Below are positions 26,952 through 35,829 of a stretch of DNA of 64,000 bases, piece after piece. The stretch covers positions 873,812-937,811 of the forward strand of contig NZ_RRCM01000001.1 in assembly GCF_003862485.1 (NCBI RefSeq). The letters run 5' to 3'. The notes under the pieces were generated by a model that was not told where the DNA came from, did not search any database, and saw only the letters and a program-made list of their open reading frames with translations. The stretch comes from Lachnoanaerobaculum orale. GTDB lineage: Bacteria > Bacillota > Clostridia > Lachnospirales > Lachnospiraceae. How positions within the stretch are numbered: position 1 is the stretch's first letter; each line of letters begins with the position of its first letter. The position numbers and the translations under genes are program-made.

Positions 26952-28946
26952 ATGAAAAATAAAAAAAATACAAAAGCACTATTAGTAAAGAATATAAGTT
27001 ATTCGCTTATAGTCTTGGTATTTTTACTTGTAATATTACTTGTTGCACCGGGTAAAGGCTGTGGTGCAATAATTTTTTTACTTGCACTGTTGGCAATAGC
27101 CTACATTGCCATATGGTATATCAGATTATCTAAAAATATGTCAAACTATATGGTGGAGTATTCTATGGCAAGTGAAAATACGCAGAATATATTTTCACAG
27201 GATCTTGATATACCGTATGCCCTGATGGATAAAAAGGGGATCATTGCGTGGAGAAACAGAGCCTTTAACGGACTTGTGCAAAAGGACAGGCTTTCAAAAA
27301 AGGATATTCATGCAATGTTTGAAAATATCACACCTTCGGATATAGAAAATATTTCCGACAAGGCGGATTTTCACGGTGAATATCAAGGTAAGAAATACAG
27401 GATCAGAATAACAAGATTATATATAGAAGAATCATTTGTTTATACTGTCTGTCTTTTTGATGAGACTGACTTGGTTGATCTTAGGATTCAAAAGGAAAAT
27501 TCAAAATTTGTAGTCGGACTTATGTATATGGACAACTACGATGAGGCTATGGAAAGTGTGGAAGAGGTAAGACGCTCACTTTTGGAGGCTCTGATTGACA
27601 GAAAGATAAATCAGTATATAAACGGATTCAACGGTATTGTAAAAAAACTTGAAAAGGATAAGTTTTTCTTCATTATAAAAAAGGGAGATCTGGACTCGGC
27701 AATAAGCGTCAGGTTTGACATCTTGGAGGATGTAAAGACTGTAAATATCGGCAATGAAATGAGTATCACTTTGAGTATCGGTATAGGATACGGAAGTGAG
27801 AATCTTGCAAGAAACTATGAACTTGCAAGAATGGCTATGGATATGGCGCTTGGAAGAGGCGGAGATCAGGCCGTGGTAAAGACTGAGGATGATATCAGGT
27901 ACTTCGGCGGCAAAGCTCAGACTGTGGAAAAGCAGACCAGAGTAAAAGCCAGAGTAAAGGCTCATGCATTCAAAGAACTGCTTGAGAATAAGGATAAGGT
28001 CATCATAATGGGACATAAGATGCTTGATATGGATGCTTTCGGTGCTGCAATAGGTATTTGGAGAATAGCCACACATCTTAATAAAAAGGCATATATACTA
28101 AGAAGTGATGTAAATCCGTCTGTAAGGCCTATGATAGAAAAGTTTAAGGCGCCTGAGTACCCTGAAGATTTGTTTATGTCTGAAGAAAAAGCACTGAACA
28201 GTCTGACAAACGACTCTTTGGTAGTGGTAGTGGATGTTAACAGACCGAGTATAACGGAGGGGCCTTCGCTTTTAAAGAAGGCAAAGAATATAGTGGTACT
28301 TGACCACCACAGGCAGAGTTCTGAAATTATCACAAATGCCACACTGTCATATGTGGAGACATTTGCATCGTCTGCTTGTGAGATGGTGTCTGAGATAGTA
28401 CAGTATATATCGGATGATATTAAGCTCAAGACTTTGGAAGCCGATGCGATGTATGCGGGCATTGTTATAGATACACAAAATTTCAATGTTCAAACAGGTG
28501 TAAGAACCTTTGAAGCCGCCGCATTTTTGAAGAGAAGCGGCGCGGATGTTACAAGAGTCAGAAAGATGTTCAGAGAGGATGCCGCAGATTACCTTGCTAA
28601 GGCTGAGGCTATACATAATGCGGAGATATATGAAAATTATTATGCTATAAGCGAATGTGACTCCGCAAATACGGCATCACCTACTTTGGTATGTGCTCAA
28701 GCTGCAAATGACCTTTTGAATATAAAAGGAATAAAGGCAAGTTTTGTTTTGACATTATATAATGATGTCATATATATAAGTGCAAGATCCATGGATGAAG
28801 TAAATGTACAAACAATCATGGAGAAGCTTGGAGGCGGAGGGCATCGCTCCGTTGCCGGAGCACAGATAAAAGAGGGAAGTATAGAAGATGCTAAGAATCT
28901 TGTAAAGAAGGTTTTGAAGGAATTGATTGAGAGAGGTGAAATATAA
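26952..28946 (+). CDS. gdpP: GdpP-type c-di-AMP phosphodiesterase
   Basis: Membrane-bound enzyme that hydrolyses cyclic di-AMP, 664 residues. Domain order: two N-terminal transmembrane helices (residues about 15-60), a PAS-like domain (QDLDIPYALMDKKGIIAW), a degenerate GGDEF domain (LGRGGDQAVVK), then DHH (MGHKMLDMDAFGAA, VVVDVNRP, VLDHHRQ) and DHHA1 (GGGGHRSVAGAQI). The metal-binding Asp/His residues of DHH are intact. c-di-AMP level affects osmotic balance and beta-lactam tolerance in Firmicutes. First gene of the conserved gdpP-rplI-dnaB operon; its TAA overlaps the rplI ATG by one base. Confidence 0.95.
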   Translation: MKNKKNTKALLVKNISYSLIVLVFLLVILLVAPGKGCGAIIFLLALLAIAYIAIWYIRLSKNMSNYMVEYSMASENTQNIFSQDLDIPYALMDKKGIIAWRNRAFNGLVQKDRLSKKDIHAMFENITPSDIENISDKADFHGEYQGKKYRIRITRLYIEESFVYTVCLFDETDLVDLRIQKENSKFVVGLMYMDNYDEAMESVEEVRRSLLEALIDRKINQYINGFNGIVKKLEKDKFFFIIKKGDLDSAISVRFDILEDVKTVNIGNEMSITLSIGIGYGSENLARNYELARMAMDMALGRGGDQAVVKTEDDIRYFGGKAQTVEKQTRVKARVKAHAFKELLENKDKVIIMGHKMLDMDAFGAAIGIWRIATHLNKKAYILRSDVNPSVRPMIEKFKAPEYPEDLFMSEEKALNSLTNDSLVVVVDVNRPSITEGPSLLKKAKNIVVLDHHRQSSEIITNATLSYVETFASSACEMVSEIVQYISDDIKLKTLEADAMYAGIVIDTQNFNVQTGVRTFEAAAFLKRSGADVTRVRKMFREDAADYLAKAEAIHNAEIYENYYAISECDSANTASPTLVCAQAANDLLNIKGIKASFVLTLYNDVIYISARSMDEVNVQTIMEKLGGGGHRSVAGAQIKEGSIEDAKNLVKKVLKELIERGEI

Positions 28947-29392
28947 TGAAGGTTGTGTTATTGGAAGATGTAAAATCTTTAGGAAAAAAGGGAGAAATAG
29001 TAGAAGTAAGTGAAGGCTATGCCAGAAACTTTATTATACCTAAGAAAAAAGGTGTGGAAGCCAATAATGTGAACTTAAATACATTAAAGTTACAAAAGGC
29101 AAACGAGGAAAAGATAGCAAAAGAAAAGCTTGAGGCTGCAAAGGAACTTGCTGCAAAACTTAATGAAGCGAGCATATCTTTGACAATAAAGGGCGGAAAG
29201 GACGGAAGAGCCTTCGGTTCTGTGTCTTCAAAGGAGATTGAGGAGGCTATAAAGGAGCAGCTCGGTCTTGAAATAGATAAGAAGAAGCTTGTTATAGGTG
29301 AGCCTATAAAGACTTTCGGAAATCACGAGGTAAAGGTAAAGCTGCACAAGGATGTTACAGCTAACTTAAATGTAAAAGTTGGAGAAGAATAA
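28946..29392 (+). CDS. rplI: 50S ribosomal protein L9
   Basis: Ribosomal protein of 148 residues binding 23S rRNA near the L1 stalk. The N-terminal domain (MKVVLLEDVKSLGKKGEIV, GYARNFIIPKKKG) is joined by a long helix to the C-terminal domain (GRAFGSVSSKEIEEAI). One-base overlaps with gdpP upstream and dnaB downstream show tight translational coupling. Confidence 0.98.
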   Translation: MKVVLLEDVKSLGKKGEIVEVSEGYARNFIIPKKKGVEANNVNLNTLKLQKANEEKIAKEKLEAAKELAAKLNEASISLTIKGGKDGRAFGSVSSKEIEEAIKEQLGLEIDKKKLVIGEPIKTFGNHEVKVKLHKDVTANLNVKVGEE

Positions 29393-30723
29393 TGGAAGAA
29401 GTTCCGGTTAACAGGGTGATGCCCAACAGTATGGACGCCGAGAAAGCTGTTCTCGGCTCTATGCTGCTTGATAAAGAAACTACGGCAACCGCTATAGAGA
29501 TGCTTGAAGGAAAGGATTTTTACAGCAAGGCATACGGTCTGGTATTTGAATGTATGGTGGAACTTTTCAATGAGGGAAAGCCGATAGACCTGGTACTTAT
29601 TCAAAACAAATTGCTTGAAAAGCAGGTGCCTCCCGATATAACGAGCCTTGATTTTTTCAGAGGAATAATGGACTCGGTGCCTACCTCGGCAAATATAAAG
29701 AATTATTCCAAGATAGTGAAGGACAAGTCAAATTTAAGGAAGCTTATAAGGGTGTCACAGGATATAGTAAATGATTGCTATATCGGTGAAAAGAGTGTCG
29801 ATGAGCTGTTTGCAAAGACTGAAAATGAAATATTTAAGCTTTTGGAGACTAAAGAGACTAAGGATATAGTGCCTATAGATGAAGTTGTGCTGAATGTGCT
29901 GGATAAGATTGAAGCCGCATCAAAAAACAGTGAGACTGTTACCGGTATTCCTACAGGCTTTATCGATTTGGATTATAAGACAAGCGGGTTGCAACCTTCA
30001 GATCTTGTCTTGGTTGCCGCCAGACCTTCTATGGGAAAGACCGCATTTGTGCTGAATATAGTACAGAATATCACTATGAAAAAGAAAATATCCTGCATGG
30101 TATTTTCACTTGAGATGAGTGCCGAGCAGCTTGTCAACAGACTTTTGAGTATGGAGAGCAATGTGGACTCGCAAAAACTTCGTACAGGTAATCTTAACGA
30201 CAATGACTGGAGCAGCCTTATAGCCGGTGCTGTAAGCGTAGGTTCTTCCACGCTTGCTATTGATGATACTCCGGGTATTTCCATAAATGAACTCAGGTCA
30301 AAGTGTAGGAAGATGAAGCTTGAAAAGGGGCTTGATATTATAATAATTGACTACTTGCAGCTGATGAGTGGAAGCGGCAAATCAAATGTAAGCAGACAGC
30401 AGGAAATTTCAGATATTTCAAGAAGCCTTAAAGCGTTGGCAAGAGAGATGAAAGCTCCTGTGATTGCATTGTCACAGCTTTCAAGAGCCTGTGAGACAAG
30501 GCCCGATCACAGACCCATGCTTTCAGACCTTAGAGAGTCGGGAGCTATAGAGCAGGACGCCGATGTCGTTATGTTTCTATACAGAGATGACTACTACAAT
30601 AAAGATACCGAGCATCCCAATGAAGCTGAAGTAATTATTGCAAAGCAAAGAAACGGTGCAATAGGCACTATAAATCTTGTATGGAAGCCGGACATAACAA
30701 AGTTTGTAAATATGGCGAGATAA
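29392..30723 (+). CDS. dnaB: replicative DNA helicase
   Basis: Hexameric helicase that unwinds the chromosome at the fork, 443 residues. The N-terminal DnaB domain (SMDAEKAVLGSML) is followed by a RecA-like motor with Walker A ARPSMGKTAF, Walker B IIIDYLQLM and the arginine-finger region QLSRACETRPDHRP. No intein interrupts the motor domain, although DnaB is a common intein host. The last codons form the left arm of the terminator. Confidence 0.97.
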   Translation: MEEVPVNRVMPNSMDAEKAVLGSMLLDKETTATAIEMLEGKDFYSKAYGLVFECMVELFNEGKPIDLVLIQNKLLEKQVPPDITSLDFFRGIMDSVPTSANIKNYSKIVKDKSNLRKLIRVSQDIVNDCYIGEKSVDELFAKTENEIFKLLETKETKDIVPIDEVVLNVLDKIEAASKNSETVTGIPTGFIDLDYKTSGLQPSDLVLVAARPSMGKTAFVLNIVQNITMKKKISCMVFSLEMSAEQLVNRLLSMESNVDSQKLRTGNLNDNDWSSLIAGAVSVGSSTLAIDDTPGISINELRSKCRKMKLEKGLDIIIIDYLQLMSGSGKSNVSRQQEISDISRSLKALAREMKAPVIALSQLSRACETRPDHRPMLSDLRESGAIEQDADVVMFLYRDDYYNKDTEHPNEAEVIIAKQRNGAIGTINLVWKPDITKFVNMAR

Positions 30724-30739
30724 TTTGTCTCGCTTTTTT
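30715..30739 (+). terminator. terminator overlapping the dnaB stop codon
   Basis: Stem GCGAGA / TCTCGC with a 7-nt loop that contains the TAA, then six T. The transcript ends within about 15 nt of the stop codon. Confidence 0.8.
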
Positions 30740-30760
30740 GTACACAAAAATATTTTGACA

Positions 30761-30789
30761 ATAAAAAAGGACCTGCAAAGCAGATCCTT
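30761..30789 (-). terminator. terminator of the ferredoxin gene
   Basis: On the minus strand AAGGATCTGC / GCAGGTCCTT (one G-U pair), 3-nt loop, six T. A second 9-bp hairpin (AATTATTAC / GTAATAATT, 30804-30829) stands between it and the ferredoxin stop codon. Confidence 0.85.
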
Positions 30790-30827
30790 ATCTTATGATA
30801 AGCAATTATTACCTGAGCAAGTAATAA

Positions 30828-31007
<180 letters not shown>

Positions 31008-31039
31008 CTAAAATTTATATGTTTCTCTTACTTGATGCC

Positions 31040-31068
31040 ATTCTAATATATATCTTAGAAAATGGCAA
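31040..31068 (-). promoter_or_regulatory. promoter of the ferredoxin gene, inside an inverted repeat
   Basis: Minus-strand TTGCCA, 17-bp spacer, TAGAAT. The hexamers lie in the arms of an imperfect inverted repeat (31036-31067, TGCCATTCTAA / TTAGAAAATGGCA), a possible operator. Confidence 0.6.
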
Positions 31069-31172
31069 GAGGTATTTTCGATGTATTGAATAAAATACAA
31101 GCTAGTAAGGTAGTACTAACTATACAAATTATACAATGATTATATGATTGTTTTCAACCAAAATCCGTTAGC

Positions 31173-31201
31173 TTGCTTTTAAGAGGTTTTTAGTATATAA
31201 T
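31173..31201 (+). promoter_or_regulatory. promoter of the SEC-C protein gene
   Basis: TTGCTT, 17-bp spacer, perfect TATAAT, 36 bp before the start codon. Confidence 0.65.
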
Positions 31202-31236
31202 AACTAATCAAGTTTAAGAAAAAAGGGGAAATAACA

Positions 31237-31740
31237 ATGACCTTATTGGAAAATTGGAGAAATAAAGCTTACGGAGATGCAACAGATAATAAACAAAAAG
31301 AAGAGATTTGGAAGAATTACTTCTTGGTGGAAAAAGGAATCTATGAAAAGATTCTTTGTAACCCTAAGGATGTTATCACTTGCACTGTAGCTGAGTTGGC
31401 GGCAAAATTTGATACTGATATAGAGACTATCACAGGCTTCTTAGACGGAATAAATGATTCACTAAACAAGCCTAATCCTATTGAAGAGATGAAAGAGGAT
31501 ACTACAATCAGTCTTGATATCGACCTTGAAAAGCTCTACTACAATATGGTGGAAGCTAAAGCGGATTGGCTTTACAACTTACCGCAGTGGGACAGCCTTT
31601 TGAGTGAAGATAAGAGAAAAGAACTTTATAAGGCTCAAAAGAAGAGCGGAACTGTAGTAAAAGAAAAGAAAGTCGGCAGAAACGATCCTTGTCCTTGCGG
31701 AAGCGGCAAGAAGTACAAGTTCTGCTGCGGTAAAAACTAA
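31237..31740 (+). CDS. SEC-C motif protein
   Basis: 167-residue protein whose C-terminus is the SecA-type zinc-binding motif ([20 protein letters not shown]; CxC...CC/H pattern). The N-terminal 140 residues are a helical acidic region ([20 protein letters not shown]) of unknown function, seen in short SEC-C proteins of Clostridia. SEC-C modules mediate binding to ribosomes or SecB-like partners in other proteins; whether that applies here is unknown. Start follows AGGGGAAATAACA. Confidence 0.85.
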   Translation: MTLLENWRNKAYGDATDNKQKEEIWKNYFLVEKGIYEKILCNPKDVITCTVAELAAKFDTDIETITGFLDGINDSLNKPNPIEEMKEDTTISLDIDLEKLYYNMVEAKADWLYNLPQWDSLLSEDKRKELYKAQKKSGTVVKEKKVGRNDPCPCGSGKKYKFCCGKN

Positions 31741-31751
31741 ATAGAGGTAGC

Positions 31752-31788
31752 ATTTTAGGTGGCGGTTTGACTGTCACCTAAAATTTTA
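31752..31788 (+). terminator. possible weak terminator or attenuator
   Basis: Stem ATTTTAGGTG / CACCTAAAAT with a 13-nt loop and a short TTTT. It ends just before the ribosome site of the methyltransferase gene, so it may reduce read-through or shape translation. Confidence 0.45.
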
Positions 31789-31798
31789 AGGATAAATA

Positions 31799-32551
31799 AT
31801 GGAACAGTATACAAACTTTGCAAAAGTATATGACTTATTCATGGATAATGTACCCTATGAAAAATGGGTAAAGCAGATAAAAGATATATTACAGGCTGAA
31901 AATATATATGACGGACTTATATGTGATCTGGGTTGCGGAACAGGTACTATAACAGAGAGTCTTGCAAACAGCGGCTATGATATGATCGGTATAGATAATT
32001 CATACGATATGCTGGAGGTTGCAACCGAGAAAAAATACGAGTCCGGAAATGATATATTGTACTTATGTCAGGACATGAGAGAGTTTGAACTTTACGGTAC
32101 GGTAAGGGCCGTAGTCTCAAGATGTGACAGTTTAAACTATATACAAAGTCTGAAGGATTTGAAAAAAGTGTTTGCGCTTGTGAACAATTATCTCGATCCG
32201 GGCGGTCTGTTTATCTTTGATATGAATACTGTATATAAGTATAAAAATATACTGGGTGACAATACTTTTGCGGAAGTAAGAGATATGGCGGGCTTTATAT
32301 GGGAAAACTCATATGACAGTGAAAAAAGGATAAATGAATATGATTTGAATCTGTTTATAAAGCTTGAAGGAAATACATATCAGAGGTTTGAAGAGAGACA
32401 TGTACAAAAGGCATTCACATTTGAAGAGATAGTATCCGCTATAGAAGCAAGCAAAATGGTGCTTGAGAGCTATGTGGATGCGGATAATCAAAAGTCTGTA
32501 AGTGAGAGTACGGAGAGGATACTTTTTGTAGTTAGAGAGAAGGGTAAATAA
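31799..32551 (+). CDS. class I SAM-dependent methyltransferase
   Basis: Cytosolic methyltransferase of 250 residues. Motif I is CDLGCGTGTITESL, motif II region IGIDNSYDML, and a post-motif SRCDSLNYIQSL is typical of small-molecule methyltransferases next to hslO in Clostridia. The C-terminal beta-rich insertion (FIWENSYDSEKRINEYDLN) fits the UbiE/YodH-like group. Substrate unknown. Its TAA directly abuts the hslO ATG. Confidence 0.88.
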   Translation: MEQYTNFAKVYDLFMDNVPYEKWVKQIKDILQAENIYDGLICDLGCGTGTITESLANSGYDMIGIDNSYDMLEVATEKKYESGNDILYLCQDMREFELYGTVRAVVSRCDSLNYIQSLKDLKKVFALVNNYLDPGGLFIFDMNTVYKYKNILGDNTFAEVRDMAGFIWENSYDSEKRINEYDLNLFIKLEGNTYQRFEERHVQKAFTFEEIVSAIEASKMVLESYVDADNQKSVSESTERILFVVREKGK

Positions 32552-33436
32552 ATGAAAGATTATATGGTGAAAGCCACAGCGGCAAACGGCTATATAAGAG
32601 CGTTTGCAGCAACTACAAGGGATTTGGTTGAAGAGGCGAAAGACGACCACAACACATCACCTGTAGCCACAGCGGCACTTGGCAGAATGCTTACGGCAGC
32701 CGCAATGATGGGAAGTATGATGAAGGGGGAAAAGGACCTTCTTACACTGAAGATAGAAGGTGACGGTCCGCTTGGCGGAGTGATTGCCACTGCAAACAAT
32801 CATGGAGAGGTGAAAGGATATCCTTTCAATCCTACAGTGCTTATACCTGCCAATGCCAAGGGAAAGCTTGATGTGGCTGAGGCTATCGGTGTCGGACTTA
32901 TGAGTGTAATAATGGATACAGGCATGAAAGAACCGTATGTAGGTCAGGTTGCGCTGCTATCAGGTGAGATAGCTGAGGATTTGACATACTACTACGCGAC
33001 AAGCGAGCAGACTCCGTCAAGTGTAGGTCTTGGAGTGCTGTTAAATAAGGACAACACTATAAAGGCGTCAGGCGGATTTATAATACAGCTTATGCCGGGA
33101 TGTCCTGACGAGGTAATAGATAAACTGGAAGAAAAGATAAACGGCTTAAGTCCGGTTACAACAATGCTTAGTGAGGGAATGTCGCCAAATGATATATTAA
33201 AGCATATCCTGGGTGATATGGAGCTTGAGTTTACTGAAAGTCTTGACCTTTCATTTAAGTGCAACTGCAATAAAGAAAGAATAGAAAAGGCACTTATAAG
33301 TGTGGGAGAAAAAGAACTCAAAGAAATGATAGACGATGGTAAGCCTATAGAGGTAAAGTGTCATTTTTGTAATAAAGCATATGAGTTTAAGGTAAATGAG
33401 CTTGAGGATATGTTAAGGAAAGCTACATCAAAGTAG
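32552..33436 (+). CDS. hslO: redox-regulated chaperone Hsp33
   Basis: Holdase chaperone of 294 residues switched on by oxidation. The C-terminal zinc centre is complete: KCNCNKE (CxC) and CHFCNKA (CxxC). The N-terminal core (HNTSPVATAALGRMLTAA, MLSEGMSPNDILKHILGD) is typical. It follows the methyltransferase gene with no gap, so both are on one transcript. Confidence 0.96.
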   Translation: MKDYMVKATAANGYIRAFAATTRDLVEEAKDDHNTSPVATAALGRMLTAAAMMGSMMKGEKDLLTLKIEGDGPLGGVIATANNHGEVKGYPFNPTVLIPANAKGKLDVAEAIGVGLMSVIMDTGMKEPYVGQVALLSGEIAEDLTYYYATSEQTPSSVGLGVLLNKDNTIKASGGFIIQLMPGCPDEVIDKLEEKINGLSPVTTMLSEGMSPNDILKHILGDMELEFTESLDLSFKCNCNKERIEKALISVGEKELKEMIDDGKPIEVKCHFCNKAYEFKVNELEDMLRKATSK

Positions 33437-33460
33437 TTACAATGTGGTAGTGGAAATAAA

Positions 33461-33484
33461 AAAGAGCTCTGTAAAGAGCTCTTT
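33461..33484 (-). terminator. terminator of the cold-shock gene
   Basis: Perfect 10-bp stem AAAGAGCTCT / AGAGCTCTTT with a GTAA loop; the U-rich tail is on the minus strand. It may also slow transcripts leaving hslO. Confidence 0.8.
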
Positions 33485-33496
33485 AAACATATATGA

Positions 33497-33700
33497 TTAC
33501 CTAACGACTGTAACATTTACAGCCTGCGGACCCTTGGCACCCTCTGTCAAATCATACTCGACTGAGTTGCCTTCATTAAGAGTCTTAAATCCGTCCATGT
33601 TTAAATCAGAAAAATGTACGAATACATCGTTTCCACCTTCATCTGAGATGAAACCGTAACCTTTCTGGTTATTAAACCACTTAACTGTACCTCTGTTCAT
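33497..33700 (-). CDS. csp: cold-shock protein (CspA family)
   Basis: Single-stranded nucleic-acid chaperone of 67 residues. It is one S1-like beta-barrel with RNP1 (KGYGFIS) and RNP2 (VFVHFSDL). The start follows TTTGGAGGCATT. The predicted promoter is about 170 bp upstream, leaving a leader of about 160 nt, as in known cold-shock genes whose leaders sense temperature. Confidence 0.96.
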   Translation of the reverse strand: MNRGTVKWFNNQKGYGFISDEGGNDVFVHFSDLNMDGFKTLNEGNSVEYDLTEGAKGPQAVNVTVVR

Positions 33701-33869
33701 AATAATGCCTCCAAATAAATAAGTGTAACTACAGAAAAAAGTTAAATAGCTTGCAAGATTATAGGCTCAATAATCCGATTCAGGGATAATTATAAGTCGT
33801 TCTTTGTTTTGATGAAAGTAAAACTTTCTATCATCAAGCATTCTAGTGGTAATTTTTATCTGCAATATT

Positions 33870-33898
33870 ATGTTACCATAGAATGTATGTATTGTCAA
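33870..33898 (-). promoter_or_regulatory. promoter of the cold-shock gene
   Basis: Minus-strand perfect TTGACA, 17-bp spacer, TAACAT. The predicted transcript starts near 33863. Confidence 0.6.
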
Positions 33899-33926
33899 AT
33901 ATTTTAATTAGAGGAGATAGATATTT

Positions 33927-34475
33927 ATGCATAATAACAGTGTATTTAATCATTTAAAGACAATAAATAAACATAAGCTAACTGTAATGGACCTTTGTTT
34001 TAAAATTGGCTTAATTAAGCAAGGTTTACTACACGATTTAAGCAAATACTCGCCGGAAGAGTTCTTAATCGGTATCAAATATTACCAAGGTGACAAGAGT
34101 CCGAACTCTGCAGAGAAGCTTGAAAAGGGATATTCAAGCTCCTGGTTACATCACAAAGGCAGAAATAAACACCACTTCGAGTACTGGATTGACTACGGAA
34201 AAGATATGAAAGACGGCCTTCAGGGCATGAAAATGCCTTTAAAATACGTGCTTGAGATGTGCTGTGACAGAATAGCGGCCTCAAGAGTGTACTCGGGAAG
34301 TGAATATACAACAGACGTTCCTTGGAATTATTACAGTAAAAGAAAAGACTATATGGATATACATAAGGATACAAGAGCTTTGCTTGAAAAGATTCTTCTT
34401 ATAAATAAGAATGAGGGAGAAAAGAAGGCTTTGGCCTATATGAGATGGATGCTGAAACACCCATATTTATACTAA
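33927..34475 (+). CDS. DUF5662 family protein
   Basis: 182-residue soluble protein. It contains His/Asp-rich segments (GLLHDLSKYSPEEF and WLHHKGRNKHHFEYW) that resemble the metal-binding pattern of HD-type phosphohydrolases, which is my inference; the family has no established function. Start follows GAGGAGATAGATATTT. It stands alone between the divergent cold-shock gene and a terminator. Confidence 0.8.
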   Translation: MHNNSVFNHLKTINKHKLTVMDLCFKIGLIKQGLLHDLSKYSPEEFLIGIKYYQGDKSPNSAEKLEKGYSSSWLHHKGRNKHHFEYWIDYGKDMKDGLQGMKMPLKYVLEMCCDRIAASRVYSGSEYTTDVPWNYYSKRKDYMDIHKDTRALLEKILLINKNEGEKKALAYMRWMLKHPYLY

Positions 34476-34530
34476 AAAATATTTATGTCTTATTAAAAAT
34501 TGTTTGAGATATACAATTAAAAGTAATATA

Positions 34531-34565
34531 AAACCCTTATAATCTGATTTTATAAGGGTTTTATA
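34531..34565. terminator. bidirectional terminator
   Basis: Twelve-bp stem AAACCCTTATAA / TTATAAGGGTTT with a 7-nt loop, between the convergent DUF5662 and YprB-like genes. Confidence 0.75.
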
Positions 34566-34616
34566 AATTAGAGGCTGTATTTGTAAATTTTTATATCAAT
34601 TTTCTGAATAATCCAA

Positions 34617-35693
34617 TCATTGTTTTAAAAGTTTGAATTGTTTGAGCATTTCGATGGCATACTCTCTGAAAAAGACCTTGTCTGAAAAATCAAGCTTTGC
34701 TAAATTTATATATTTTTCTTTAGATTTATATTCTTTTCTAAAGATTTCACCAATTAATCCTGTATTAAAACATGGAATATACTCGGCAACTTGCTTTATA
34801 TAGGCGGTTTGTTTTGTGGCTTTCTTTTTTACACTCTTATCTACAAATTCACCTATACTTTTATGTACGGCGTAGTCTTCAATTGTCAGATAATAGTAGT
34901 CTTTGTAGTTCTCAAAGAAAAACTTCAGCTCAGACTTCAGTATGGGAATATCAAGTATAAGTTTATTCTCTGAAGCGTTTAAAAATATTTCATCTTCAAT
35001 GCTTAGTTTATAATCAAGGTACTCGTTGCAGGTATAATAAAGCGTGAGAAAGTCCTCATTCTTTTTTATATCCGAGAGTGTAAAATCCGAATTGAAAAAA
35101 TCCACAAAGGAGAGCATCTCAACGACCTTAAGCATACCAAGTAAATCCTCTTCATTGTGTAAGAGTAAAAGATGAAGAATTTTTTCATCACGACTGTTTA
35201 TATAGTCGTAGTAAAACCTTATAAGCGTACCTCCGTCATACTTATCCTCTCTGTAAAGCCCCAGAAACTCTTCCAAGGACTTTTGGTTCATTCTCTCAAG
35301 TCCGAGAGGCTTTTTTAAATATCTTACCTCTTTGTAGATATCAAGACTTTTGTAGGTTTCAAGCGGATTAAACAGATAGTACTGCTTTGAACATTCTCTG
35401 ATATAAGGCAAATCAAAGCCGTCACCGTTGAAATTTATCAGTGTATCAAAGTCTGCGGCATATTCAAAAAAAGCTTGCAGCACGGCGGTTTCATCGGAGA
35501 GGCTCTCACAAAACCACTGCTTGAATATAACAGTATCATTATCGATATTTATGCTGCCTATAAGATAGAGGTTTGAGTTTTTGGGACTGAGTCCGGTAGT
35601 TTCTATATCAAAAAACAGCAGCCTTTTGACATCACCGATTTTTGATAAATCGTATTTTATATTATTTTTAAATTTCTTTGTTATCTCTTTCAT
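34617..35693 (-). CDS. YprB-like ribonuclease-H-fold exonuclease
   Basis: 358-residue protein with an N-terminal DEDD-type 3'-5' exonuclease domain: LLFFDIETTGLS gives the DxE pair, INFNGDGFDLPYI the second Asp, and LHNEEDLLGM the last motif. The C-terminal 150 residues are not recognised. In Bacillus the homologue sits next to the YprA helicase, which is not encoded here. No ribosome site precedes the ATG, and the -10 element is only 6 nt away, so the transcript is probably leaderless. Confidence 0.85.
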   Translation of the reverse strand: MKEITKKFKNNIKYDLSKIGDVKRLLFFDIETTGLSPKNSNLYLIGSINIDNDTVIFKQWFCESLSDETAVLQAFFEYAADFDTLINFNGDGFDLPYIRECSKQYYLFNPLETYKSLDIYKEVRYLKKPLGLERMNQKSLEEFLGLYREDKYDGGTLIRFYYDYINSRDEKILHLLLLHNEEDLLGMLKVVEMLSFVDFFNSDFTLSDIKKNEDFLTLYYTCNEYLDYKLSIEDEIFLNASENKLILDIPILKSELKFFFENYKDYYYLTIEDYAVHKSIGEFVDKSVKKKATKQTAYIKQVAEYIPCFNTGLIGEIFRKEYKSKEKYINLAKLDFSDKVFFREYAIEMLKQFKLLKQ

Positions 35694-35699
35694 ATCTAT

Positions 35700-35728
35700 A
35701 TTATAATAGTTATTTATAGGTAAATCAA
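35700..35728 (-). promoter_or_regulatory. promoter abutting the yprB-like start codon
   Basis: Minus-strand TTGATT, 17-bp spacer, perfect TATAAT. The A of the ATG is the seventh base after the -10 hexamer, that is, the expected transcription start. Confidence 0.7.
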
Positions 35729-35756
35729 GAAATCACGAAAGTATGTTCGATTTCAA

Positions 35757-35786
35757 TTGATTTATAATCCTGTAGTATGTTATGAT
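35757..35786 (+). promoter_or_regulatory. promoter of ruvAB
   Basis: TTGATT, 18-bp spacer, TATGAT with a TGT extension, 44 bp before ruvA. It is divergent from the yprB-like promoter 29 bp away. Confidence 0.6.
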
Positions 35787-35829
35787 AAAATAAAGAAGAA
35801 AATAAATGTAGCAGATTTTAGGAAGAACT

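Noticed and set aside
27962-28486. 174-codon open frame on the minus strand within gdpP
   Set aside because: It lies opposite the conserved DHH domain, has no ribosome site or recognisable domain, and its composition is that of an antisense shadow.
29392-30723. Intein or other insertion in dnaB
   Set aside because: DnaB is a frequent intein host, but the protein is of normal length (443) with uninterrupted Walker motifs.
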